Assembly: GCF_001557235.1 (NCBI RefSeq)
Contig: NZ_LSJI01000034.1
Span: forward strand, 1-17,809
Reading direction: 5' to 3'
DNA: 17,809 bases
From: Phenylobacterium sp. CCH9-H3
GTDB lineage: Bacteria; Pseudomonadota; Alphaproteobacteria; Caulobacterales; Caulobacteraceae
Positions 1 to 6,468 of this stretch are shown piece after piece (within the stretch, counting starts at the first letter, position 1; the number at the start of each line of letters is the position of its first letter). The notes under the pieces are model-generated. The model worked only from the letters and a program-made list of their open reading frames with translations, did no database searches and had not been told where the DNA came from. The position numbers and the translations under genes are program-made.

Positions 1-730
1 TGACCGGACTCAGCCCGCCCGCCTCCAGCTGTTCCATGGTGATCGCCGCATTGGTGAACCCGCCATTGAGCACCAGGCCGGGCCGGTAGCTCATCCTGGC
101 GCGGGCAGCGGCGCTCCACAGCCCCGTCTGGGCGCCGCAGGCCTCCGGCCGCGTCATGTCAGGCGCGAACGGGTCGACGATCTGGCCTGCGTGGCGCACC
201 GTGAGGTGCAGGTGCGGGAACTCGGTGTTTCCGGAAAGGCCGACGCGGCCGAGCGGCGTGCCCGCCACGACCGTATCGCCCTGCTTCACGACGATACTGC
301 CCTTGGCCATGTGGCAGTACTGGGTCTCCCAACCGGCGCCGTGATCCACCACGACGCCGTTGCCGCATTCCTGATTGGCGACCGAGGGAGCCCCAGGCGC
401 CCGCACCGAAATGTCCGCCACGCCATCCCGAAGCCGGGTCACGCGCCCGGGGGCGGCCGCCAGCACGGCGACGCCGCGGCGCTGGGCGGCCATGTCGGGC
501 AGGCGGATGTCGATGCCCGTGTGCTTCTCGTAGGTCTGAAGGCCGCAGCGATAGTCGCGCGTTCCAGGCCCGGGGTCGCGGTCCACGTAGTGCTGGATCT
601 CGCAGGTGCGACCCAGCTCGCACGCGAGGGGAAACGAGAGCGAGGGCTGGCCCTGGGCTCCCGTCGCGGCGGGGACCAGGATCGCAGACGCGCCGGCTGC
701 GGCGAGCGAGGCGAGGACGATGCGCTTCAT
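1..730 (-). CDS. M23 family metallopeptidase, exported (3' end outside window)
   Basis: Reads in one frame from the ATG at 730 to the left edge, 243 codons with no stop, so the C-terminus is missing. Residues 1-25 form a Sec signal peptide (MKR, then an Ala/Leu-rich core, likely cut after ATGA). The LytM/M23 fold follows, with a complete zinc site: HTGID (H70, D74), YCHM (H140) and HLHL (H173, H175). The family cuts peptide cross-links in peptidoglycan or acts in cell-wall remodelling in the periplasm. All key residues are present, so an active enzyme is likely rather than a degenerate EnvC/NlpD-type activator. Six cysteines (37, 43, 62, 122, 139, 198) suggest disulfides. A GAGG-like ribosome site precedes the start. 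The sulfotransferase gene ends 40 nt upstream on the same strand, so the two may be co-transcribed. Family assignment is firm; substrate unknown. Confidence 0.9.
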   Translation of the reverse strand, partial: MKRIVLASLAAAGASAILVPAATGAQGQPSLSFPLACELGRTCEIQHYVDRDPGPGTRDYRCGLQTYEKHTGIDIRLPDMAAQRRGVAVLAAAPGRVTRLRDGVADISVRAPGAPSVANQECGNGVVVDHGAGWETQYCHMAKGSIVVKQGDTVVAGTPLGRVGLSGNTEFPHLHLTVRHAGQIVDPFAPDMTRPEACGAQTGLWSAAARARMSYRPGLVLNGGFTNAAITMEQLEAGGLSPV

Positions 731-770
731 GACCCTCAGCCTCGCGGCCCCTGGCGGCGAAACCATGGCT

Positions 771-1514
771 CTAGCTGAAACGCAGGCCGGTGAGCGCGGC
801 CAGCCGGTCGGCATCGGCGGCGTAGACCTGGCGCAGGTGGTCGATATCGCCGGAGGTGAGGTCCGAGGGATAGTCCATCTCCCGGCCCACATGCACCTCG
901 CGCGGAGAGGGCGCATGGCCCGGCGAGAGGCCCAGGAATCTGCGCACCTTCGCCAGCGTCGCGGCAGGGTCCGCGCGCAGCTGGTCTGATGTCAGCACCA
1001 GCACCTGGGTCCTGGGGAACAGCGCGTAGAGCCGCTCCATCTGCTCGCCGTAGAAGCCGCGCTCCACATAGGAGTACTCGCGGTGATGGCCCCAGGGGTC
1101 GGAATCGAACAGCCGCTGGCGACCCTCCCGGATGCACCAGGCGAAGGGATGGGGCTCCACGCCCCGGGCATATTCCATCCTCCAGTGCGACCACGCTCGC
1201 TGGATCGGGTCGCGCAGAACGACGATCAGCTTCATGGCGGGGTTGTAGGCGGCGATCCGCTCCAGGCAGTTGGGCCAGTAGACATAGATCGGCGTGGCCT
1301 CGCCGCACGGCCGGCCCGCCGGCTCCGGAAAGCGGGCGTGGTAGTCGGCATAGTCGGGCCGGGCCCAGTCGCGCCGATCGTCGTCGAAGAAGTGCAGTTC
1401 CTTGAACTGGGCCAGGGCGATGTCGGGATAGTCGCCCAGATAGTCGAACAGCGCCGTCGTTCCGCCCTTCTGGACGCCGGCGATCACGAAGCTGACGAGG
1501 GGCGCGTGGGCCAT
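771..1514 (-). CDS. Sulfotransferase family protein (PAPS-dependent)
   Basis: A 247-residue protein with the two cofactor signatures of PAPS sulfotransferases. The 5'-phosphosulfate loop is GVQKGGTT at 13-20 (Lys16). The 3'-phosphate site is RDPIQRAWSHW at 101-111 (Arg101, Ser109). KELHFF at 38-43 matches the Lys-Glu-x-His-Phe-Phe segment of the heparan N-sulfotransferase-like branch. The family moves a sulfuryl group from PAPS to a hydroxyl or amino group, often on a carbohydrate. The ATG at 1514 has a strong AAGGGAGG ribosome site almost touching it. The gene is divergent from the deoxysugar operon starting at 1621, with 106 nt between starts, so a sugar or glycan acceptor linked to that cluster is a reasonable inference. 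The acceptor cannot be read from sequence. No PAPS synthesis genes are present in the window. Confidence 0.88.
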   Translation of the reverse strand: MAHAPLVSFVIAGVQKGGTTALFDYLGDYPDIALAQFKELHFFDDDRRDWARPDYADYHARFPEPAGRPCGEATPIYVYWPNCLERIAAYNPAMKLIVVLRDPIQRAWSHWRMEYARGVEPHPFAWCIREGRQRLFDSDPWGHHREYSYVERGFYGEQMERLYALFPRTQVLVLTSDQLRADPAATLAKVRRFLGLSPGHAPSPREVHVGREMDYPSDLTSGDIDHLRQVYAADADRLAALTGLRFS

Positions 1515-1574
1515 GGCCTCCCTTCTCGCGCCGCGGCGTTCCGCGCAAGCGGCTTCGAATTCGGCGAGTTACCC

Positions 1575-1582
1575 GCTAAGAC
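1575..1582 (+). promoter_or_regulatory. Candidate -10 element for the deoxysugar operon
   Basis: GCTAAGAC matches seven of eight positions of the Caulobacter housekeeping -10 pattern GCTANAWC and lies 38 nt before the rfbF start, inside the 106-nt divergent gap. No convincing TTGACG-like -35 box sits at the expected distance (TTCGAAT at 1554-1560 is poor), so this is a tentative call. Confidence 0.3.
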
Positions 1583-1592
1583 GGCCTTCGAG

Positions 1593-1607
1593 GCGCGGGC
1601 GCCGCGC
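1593..1607 (+). other. Leader hairpin just upstream of the rfbF ribosome site
   Basis: GCGCGG (1593-1598) and CCGCGC (1602-1607) form a perfect 6-bp stem with a 3-nt loop. It ends four bases before the AAGGCAGG ribosome site (1611-1618) of rfbF. If transcription starts shortly after the candidate -10 box, this would be the extreme 5' end of the operon mRNA. It could stabilise the transcript or tune translation. In such G+C-rich DNA, chance occurrence is possible. Confidence 0.3.
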
Positions 1608-1620
1608 GAGAAGGCAGGAC

Positions 1621-2388
1621 ATGAAGACGGTTATCCTGGCGGGTGGGCTCGGCACGCGTATCTCTGAAGAGAGTCACCTCAAGCCGAAGCCGATGATCGA
1701 GATCGGCGGCCGCCCGATCCTCTGGCACATCATGAAGCTCTACTCGCACTATGGCTTCAACGAGTTCGTCGTGTGCCTGGGCTACAAGGGCTATGTGGTG
1801 AAGGAGTACTTCGCCAACTACGTGCTTCACAACGCGGACCTGACCGTCGACCTGGCCAAGGGCGCGATCGAGTATCACGCGACGAATCACGAGCCGTGGC
1901 GCGTGACGCTGGTGGAAACGGGCGAGGCGACCATGACCGGCGGCCGGCTGAAGCGGGTGGCGCAGTACCTCACGCCCGGCGAGCCGTTCTTCCTCACCTA
2001 TGGCGATGGCGTTTCGGACGTGGACCTGCGGTCGCTCGCCGACTTCCACCTTGCGCATGGCAAGGACGCGACGATCACCGCCGTGGCCCCGCCGGGGCGC
2101 TATGGCGCGCTGGAGATCGAGGCGGGCCACGTGCAGCGCTTCGTGGAGAAGCCGCCCGGTGACAACGGCCTGATCAACGGCGGCTTCTTCGTGCTGGACC
2201 CCAAGGTGGTCGACCGCATCGACGGCGACGCCACGGTCTGGGAACAGCAGCCGCTGGAAGGCCTGGCGGCGGACGGCCAGCTGATGGCCTACCGCCATGA
2301 CGGCTTCTGGGCGGCGATGGACACCCTGCGCGACAAGAACCACCTCGAGGCGCTGTGGGCGTCCGGCGAGGCGCCGTGGCGGCGGTAA
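1621..2388 (+). CDS. rfbF: Glucose-1-phosphate cytidylyltransferase
   Basis: Makes CDP-glucose from alpha-D-glucose 1-phosphate and CTP in the cytoplasm, the entry step to CDP-6-deoxy and 3,6-dideoxy sugars. The 255-residue length is normal for RfbF. The N-terminus carries the nucleotidyltransferase signature GGLGTRISEESHLKPKPM (8-25). Later come TYGDG (127-131, metal-binding Asp), RYGALEI (160-166), FVEKP (174-178), INGGFF (185-190) and FWAAMDT (229-235), all typical of RfbF rather than RmlA. The frame stays open upstream to 1513, but the ATG at 1621 opens with the canonical MKTVILAGG and has AAGGCAGG before it, so it is taken as the start. First gene of the seven-gene operon; it overlaps rfbG by 13 nt, which suggests translational coupling. 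Confidence 0.96.
   Translation: MKTVILAGGLGTRISEESHLKPKPMIEIGGRPILWHIMKLYSHYGFNEFVVCLGYKGYVVKEYFANYVLHNADLTVDLAKGAIEYHATNHEPWRVTLVETGEATMTGGRLKRVAQYLTPGEPFFLTYGDGVSDVDLRSLADFHLAHGKDATITAVAPPGRYGALEIEAGHVQRFVEKPPGDNGLINGGFFVLDPKVVDRIDGDATVWEQQPLEGLAADGQLMAYRHDGFWAAMDTLRDKNHLEALWASGEAPWRR
2365..2371 (+). promoter_or_regulatory. Ribosome binding site deciding the GTG start of rfbG
   Basis: GGCGAGG lies 4 nt before the GTG at 2376, inside the end of rfbF. Starting there gives MAAVNPAFWSGK, which matches the usual short N-terminal lead before the TGHTGFKG loop in this family. The in-frame GTG at 2355 would add seven residues without a comparable site. Confidence 0.5.
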
Positions 2389-3431
2389 ACCCGGCGTTCT
2401 GGTCCGGCAAGAGCGTCCTGCTGACCGGCCATACGGGCTTCAAGGGCTCGTGGGCGGCGATCTGGCTCAGCCGGATGGGGGCGGAGGTGACCGGCCTCGC
2501 CCTGCCGCCGGATCAGACTCCCGCCCTATTCGCCCTGGCCGGCGTCGAACGGCGCATCACCTCGCGGTTCGTTGACCTGCGCAATCCTGCGGCCGTGGCG
2601 GCCGCCGTCGGCGGTCACTCGTTCGACATCGTCCTGCACATGGCCGCCCAGCCAATCGTGCGGGCTTCGGTCGAAGACCCCATCGGGACGTTCCAGACCA
2701 ACGTCATGGGCACGGCGCACCTGATGCAGGCGCTGCGTCGGCAGGAGGCGTTGCAGGCCGTCCTGGCGATCACCTCGGACAAGGTCTACGCCAACAACGA
2801 CGCAGGCCGCGCCTTCGTCGAGAGCGACAACCTGGGCGGCAAGGATCCCTATTCCGCGTCCAAGGCCGCCACCGAGATCGTCGTCCAGAGCTTCGCGAAG
2901 AGCTATTTCCAGTCCGTGCCGGTGGGCACGGCGCGGGGCGGCAATGTGATCGGCGGCGGAGATTTCTCCCGCGACCGCCTGGTGGCCGACATCGTCCGCG
3001 CGGCGCGCGGCGGCGGGCCCGTCGTCCTGCGCCACCCCGAGGCCACTCGGCCCTGGCAGCACGTGCTGGACTGCCTGGCCGGCTATTTCCGTCTGGCCGA
3101 GGCGCTGGCCACCGATCCTGCCACGCCCCGCGCGGTGAACTTCGGCCCCCGCCCCGGCGGTCCCGAGGTCAGCGTGGGCGAGCTCGCCACCCTGGGCGTG
3201 CAGGCGTTGGGGGGGCAGCCGTGGCGCCACGAGCCGGATCCGGGCTCGCTGGAGGCCAAGACCCTGGCTATCGATGCGACGCTGGCGCGGACGGCCCTGG
3301 GCTTCGAAAGCCGGATCGATGCGCCCGAGGCGGTCGCCCTGACGATGGACTGGTATCGGCGCCAGGCGGGGGGCGAGGATGCGCTCGCCTTGTGCCTGGA
3401 GCAGATCGAGGGCTACGAAGGCCGGCCATGA
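2376..3431 (+). CDS. rfbG: CDP-glucose 4,6-dehydratase
   Basis: An extended SDR enzyme that converts CDP-glucose to CDP-4-keto-6-deoxyglucose using tightly bound NAD(P)+. It takes the product of the preceding rfbF. From the chosen GTG start the protein is 351 residues, close to family length. The Rossmann loop is TGHTGFKG (17-24). AAQP is at 90-93. The catalytic set is ITSDK (132-136) plus YSASK (Tyr159, Lys163). RGGNVIGGGDF (187-197) and RPWQHV (225-230) are hallmarks of RfbG within the SDR superfamily, although the usual Ala of the RAGNVIGGGD motif is Gly here. Second operon gene; its TGA overlaps the next ATG by 4 nt. No RfbH-type C3 dehydrase follows, so the 3-hydroxyl is probably retained. 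Confidence 0.95.
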   Translation: MAAVNPAFWSGKSVLLTGHTGFKGSWAAIWLSRMGAEVTGLALPPDQTPALFALAGVERRITSRFVDLRNPAAVAAAVGGHSFDIVLHMAAQPIVRASVEDPIGTFQTNVMGTAHLMQALRRQEALQAVLAITSDKVYANNDAGRAFVESDNLGGKDPYSASKAATEIVVQSFAKSYFQSVPVGTARGGNVIGGGDFSRDRLVADIVRAARGGGPVVLRHPEATRPWQHVLDCLAGYFRLAEALATDPATPRAVNFGPRPGGPEVSVGELATLGVQALGGQPWRHEPDPGSLEAKTLAIDATLARTALGFESRIDAPEAVALTMDWYRRQAGGEDALALCLEQIEGYEGRP

Positions 3432-4660
3432 GTCTCTGCCGCTTCTGCCGCTCGCCGCTGACCCGCACCTTCCTGGACCTGGGCGACCAGCCGCTGGCCA
3501 ACGGCTACCTGACGGCCGATCAGCTGGCGGCCGGGAACGAGCCGGTGTTCCCGCTGAACACCATGGTCTGCGACGCCTGCTTCCTGGTCCAGGCCGACCA
3601 CGAGGTGCCCGCCGAGGCGATCTTCGACGAAGGCTACGCCTATTTCTCGTCCTTCTCCCCCGGCTGGGTGGAGCACGCGCGCCGCTATGCCGATGCGATG
3701 GTCGAGCGCTTCGGCCTGGGGCCGCAGTCCCTGGTGGTCGAGGTGGCCAGCAACGACGGCTATCTGCTCAAGCACTTCCTGGCCAAGGACATCCCGGTTC
3801 TGGGTATCGAGCCCACCGCCAACACGGCCGAGGCCGCCCGCGCCATCGGCGTGCGGACGGACGTGGTCTTCTTCAACGCCGAGACCGGCCGCAACCTCGC
3901 CGCCCGCGGCGACCGCGCCGACCTGATGGCGGCCAACAACGTCCTGGCCCACGTGCCCGACCTCAACGCCTTCGTGGCCGGCTTCCGCGAGGTGCTCAAG
4001 CCGCAGGGCGTGCTGACGTTCGAATTCCCGCACCTCCTGAACCTGATCCAGCTGGTGCAGTTCGATACGATCTACCACGAGCACTATTCGTATCTGTCGC
4101 TGCTGGCGGTGGAACAGGTGCTGGCGGCTCATGGCCTGCGGGTGTTCGACGTCGAGCAACTGACGACCCACGGCGGCTCGCTGCGCCTCTTCTGCTGCCA
4201 CCAGGCTGCAGGATACGAGGAGACGGACGGCCTGCGCGCCGTGCGGGCCGCGGAGGCCGCGGCGGGCCTGAACCGGGCCGAGACGTACGACGGGTTCACC
4301 GCCCGGGTGGAGGCCGTCTGCGACAGCTTCCTGGCGTTCCTGGCGACCGCGAAGGACGAGGGCAGGGTGATCGCAGCCTATGGCGCGGCGGCCAAGGGCA
4401 ACACATTCCTGAACTACTGCGGCGTGACCTCGAGCCAGATCCTGGAGGCCTACGACGCCAACCCCGCCAAGCAGGGCCGCTACCTGCCCGGCAGCCAGGT
4501 GCCGATCCGCGCCCCGGAGGCGGTAAAGGCCTCCCGCCCTGATTACGTCCTGATCCTGCCCTGGAACCTGACGGACGAGATCACGCGGCAGCTGGCCTTC
4601 ATCGCCGACTGGGGCGGGCGCTTCGTCGTGGCCTCGCCGGTCACGCGGATTCTCGACTGA
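3428..4660 (+). CDS. SAM-dependent sugar C-methyltransferase (TylCIII/NovU-like)
   Basis: A 410-residue methyltransferase with the three-part architecture of nucleotide-sugar C-methyltransferases such as TylC3 and NovU. It has an N-terminal zinc domain with two Cys pairs (C4/C7 and C48/C51), a SAM-binding core with VEVASNDGYLL (104-114), and a C-terminal domain with YGAAAKGNTFLNY (318-330). The YHEHYSYLSL segment (216-225) corresponds to the His/Tyr-rich active-site stretch of this family. Known members add a methyl group to carbon next to the 4-keto group, commonly C3, giving branched deoxysugars of the mycarose or virenose type. Here the substrate should be CDP-4-keto-6-deoxyglucose from rfbG or its epimer. 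It overlaps rfbG by 4 nt and the next gene by 1 nt. C-methyl rather than O- or N-methyl transfer is inferred from family; the exact carbon is not proven. Confidence 0.9.
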   Translation: MSLCRFCRSPLTRTFLDLGDQPLANGYLTADQLAAGNEPVFPLNTMVCDACFLVQADHEVPAEAIFDEGYAYFSSFSPGWVEHARRYADAMVERFGLGPQSLVVEVASNDGYLLKHFLAKDIPVLGIEPTANTAEAARAIGVRTDVVFFNAETGRNLAARGDRADLMAANNVLAHVPDLNAFVAGFREVLKPQGVLTFEFPHLLNLIQLVQFDTIYHEHYSYLSLLAVEQVLAAHGLRVFDVEQLTTHGGSLRLFCCHQAAGYEETDGLRAVRAAEAAAGLNRAETYDGFTARVEAVCDSFLAFLATAKDEGRVIAAYGAAAKGNTFLNYCGVTSSQILEAYDANPAKQGRYLPGSQVPIRAPEAVKASRPDYVLILPWNLTDEITRQLAFIADWGGRFVVASPVTRILD

Positions 4661-5190
4661 TGCGTTTCGCGCCCACGGAAATCGCGGGCGTCGTCCGCGT
4701 CGAGGCCCAAGCGCATGTCGACGACCGGGGCCTGTTCGCGCGGCTGCATTGTCCGGAAGAGTTCGCCGCCGCCGGCATGGCGTTCGAGCCGGTGCAGACC
4801 AGTCTCTCGCGCAACACACACGTCCATACCCTGCGCGGCCTGCACTACCAGCCAGCGCCCCACGCCGAGACCAAGCTGGTGCGGGTAATCCGGGGCCGGG
4901 CGTTCGACGTGGCAGTCGACCTGCGTCCCGCCAGCCCCACCTACCGCCGCTGGACCGCCGCGGAGCTGTCGGCCGAGAACCTCGTGGCGCTGTTCATCCC
5001 GGAGGGCGTCGCCCACGGCTTCCTGACGCTGGAGCCCGATACCGACGTGCTCTACCAGATCGCGCCCGCCTACCGGCCGGGCCACGCGGCGGGCGTGCGC
5101 TGGGACGATCCGGCGTTCGGAATCGCCTGGCCGGCGGCGCCCGCGTTGATGTCGCCCGCCGACGCCGCCTATCCTGACCACGATGCTTAG
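4660..5190 (+). CDS. rfbC: RmlC-like 3,5-epimerase of 4-keto-6-deoxy nucleotide sugars
   Basis: A 176-residue cupin enzyme of the dTDP-4-dehydrorhamnose 3,5-epimerase family. Residues corresponding to the RmlC catalytic set are present: Arg59 and His62 in TLRGLHYQ, Lys72, His119 in AHGF, Tyr132 in VLYQI, and Asp168, which pairs with the catalytic His. VRWDDP (146-151) is a further family signature. The enzyme inverts C3 and/or C5 by proton abstraction next to the 4-keto group. No rmlA, rmlB or rmlD is nearby. The neighbours make a CDP sugar, so the likely substrate is CDP-4-keto-6-deoxyglucose or its C-methyl product, not dTDP-4-keto-rhamnose. The gene symbol is by family only. Start by a TGATG overlap with the preceding stop. 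Whether it acts on C3, C5 or both cannot be told. Confidence 0.88.
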   Translation: MRFAPTEIAGVVRVEAQAHVDDRGLFARLHCPEEFAAAGMAFEPVQTSLSRNTHVHTLRGLHYQPAPHAETKLVRVIRGRAFDVAVDLRPASPTYRRWTAAELSAENLVALFIPEGVAHGFLTLEPDTDVLYQIAPAYRPGHAAGVRWDDPAFGIAWPAAPALMSPADAAYPDHDA

Positions 5191-5674
5191 GATCGATCCC
5201 ACGGCCCGCATCTCGCCGATGGCCGACATCGAGGAGTCCGTGCGCGGCACGCTCATCGAGATCGGGCCGCGCGTGATGATCGACAGCTTTGTGAAGATCA
5301 AGCCGGCCGGCGGCTCCGGCGACGTCGTCATCGGCGCCGACACCGCGATCAACTCCGGCACGGTGATCTACACCGGCAACGGCGTGCGGATCGGCCAAGG
5401 CGTGGCGATCGCCGCCAACTGCACGCTGGCGCCCACCAACCACGCCATCGCCGACCGGGATCGCATGATCAAGGACCAGGGCTTCCAGCCCTCGAAGGGC
5501 GGCATCGTCATCGAGGACGACGTCTGGCTGGGGTCCGGCGTGGTCCTGCTGGACGGGGCGACCATCCGCAAGGGCGCGGTGATCGCCGCCGGCGCCGTGG
5601 TGCGCGGCGAGGTGGAAGCCTACGCCATCTACGGCGGCGTGCCGGCGCGGCGCATCGGCGAACGCGGGACATGA
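5183..5674 (+). CDS. Left-handed beta-helix (hexapeptide) acyltransferase
   Basis: A 163-residue protein made almost entirely of imperfect hexapeptide repeats (for example VVIGAD, GVRIGQ, VAIAAN, IVIEDD, VWLGSG, GAVIAA) typical of trimeric acetyl/acyltransferases. TNHAIADRD (85-93) holds the probable catalytic His87. A long loop follows to about residue 107. The C-terminal YGGVPARRIG is the usual closing motif of sugar O-acetyltransferases of the WbbJ/NeuD-like group. It probably transfers an acetyl group from acetyl-CoA to a hydroxyl on the sugar made by the cluster; the absence of an aminotransferase makes O-acylation more likely than N-acylation. It overlaps the epimerase gene by 8 nt and the next gene by 4 nt. 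The acyl group and the target position are unknown. Confidence 0.88.
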   Translation: MLRIDPTARISPMADIEESVRGTLIEIGPRVMIDSFVKIKPAGGSGDVVIGADTAINSGTVIYTGNGVRIGQGVAIAANCTLAPTNHAIADRDRMIKDQGFQPSKGGIVIEDDVWLGSGVVLLDGATIRKGAVIAAGAVVRGEVEAYAIYGGVPARRIGERGT

Positions 5675-6468
5675 CCGTCACCGTCCTGGGCGCCCAGGGC
5701 TTCGTGGGCCGCCGGCTGGCCGCGCGCCTGGCCGCCGCCGGCGAGACGCCCTGGACCCCGACCCGAGGCGACCCGACGCTGCTCACGCGCGATCTGGGGA
5801 CCGTCTACTACTGCGCCGGCCTGACAGCGGACTACGACCGCCGGCCGTTCGACACCGTGGAGGCTCACGCCAGCCTGCTGAACGAGATCCTGCGCGCGGA
5901 TCGTTTCGAACGCATCGTCTACTGCTCGTCCACCCGCCTCTACGACGGCGCGCTCCGGCCGGAGGTCGATGAGACCACGCCGCTGGTGTTCGACCTCACC
6001 GACCCGCGCCGGGTGTACGACCTGTCCAAGGCGCTGGGCGAGAACCTCACCCTGACGCGGGCCGGCGGACGCGGCGTGGTGGCCCGGCTGGCCAATGTCT
6101 ACGACTGGGCGCCCGGCGCGCCCGGCTTCCTGTCCGAGTGGCTGGCCCAGGCCTCGGAGCGCCGCGACCTGACGCTGGAGTCCAGCCCGCACATCCGCCG
6201 CGACTACATCCACCTGGACGACACCGTCGACGCCCTGGTCGCCATCGCCGGTCAGGCGGGCATCTACAACTTGGCCAGCGGCGAGCTCGTCTCGAATTCG
6301 GAGATCGCCGAGGTTTTCCGCGTGGCGGGCTGGTCGGTGCGGTTCACGGGGGAAGGCGATCCGCCGCCACCGCCCAACACCTCGGCGGTGCGGCTGGCTG
6401 AGCTTGGCGTTCGCGCCCGGCCGGTGAAGGATGTGGTGCGCGCCTACCTCGAAGGATTGAAAGCTTGA
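5671..6468 (+). CDS. NAD(P)-dependent SDR reductase/epimerase, probable 4-ketoreductase
   Basis: A 265-residue extended SDR protein, shorter than the usual 300 or more. The cofactor loop is GAQGFVG (7-13). The catalytic triad is Ser in CSST (85-88) with YDLSK (Tyr116, Lys120). RRDYIHLDD (176-184) is the common sugar-binding segment of UDP/dTDP-sugar epimerases and reductases. The deoxysugar pathway needs an enzyme that reduces the 4-keto group after dehydration, methylation and epimerisation, and this is the only candidate in the cluster. That role is inferred from context. It could instead be a C4 epimerase or a dehydratase-like protein. It overlaps its neighbours by 4 nt on each side. Confidence 0.86.
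   Translation: MTVTVLGAQGFVGRRLAARLAAAGETPWTPTRGDPTLLTRDLGTVYYCAGLTADYDRRPFDTVEAHASLLNEILRADRFERIVYCSSTRLYDGALRPEVDETTPLVFDLTDPRRVYDLSKALGENLTLTRAGGRGVVARLANVYDWAPGAPGFLSEWLAQASERRDLTLESSPHIRRDYIHLDDTVDALVAIAGQAGIYNLASGELVSNSEIAEVFRVAGWSVRFTGEGDPPPPPNTSAVRLAELGVRARPVKDVVRAYLEGLKA
6451..6456 (+). promoter_or_regulatory. Ribosome binding site supporting a TTG start
   Basis: GAAGGA lies 8 nt before the TTG at 6465, inside the end of the SDR gene. It supports the rare TTG start and its 4-nt TTGA overlap with the SDR stop. The next in-frame ATG, near 6600, would discard about 45 residues of the helical N-terminal domain. Confidence 0.5.

Noticed and set aside
159..623. Minus-strand open frame of 154 codons in the left region
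   Set aside because: Different frame from the M23 peptidase, which has a signal peptide and a full zinc site and accounts for this DNA.
1539..1543. EcfG-type general stress promoter (GGAAC on the minus strand) before the sulfotransferase
   Set aside because: No CGTT element occurs 16-17 nt downstream.
3413..4819. Minus-strand open frame of about 468 codons
   Set aside because: Antisense to the methyltransferase, whose zinc, SAM and C-terminal motifs are clear. The translation has no recognisable domain.
4660..5190. dTDP-L-rhamnose pathway
   Set aside because: Only an RmlC-like gene is present. The partner enzymes are CDP-glucose types and rmlA, rmlB and rmlD are absent.
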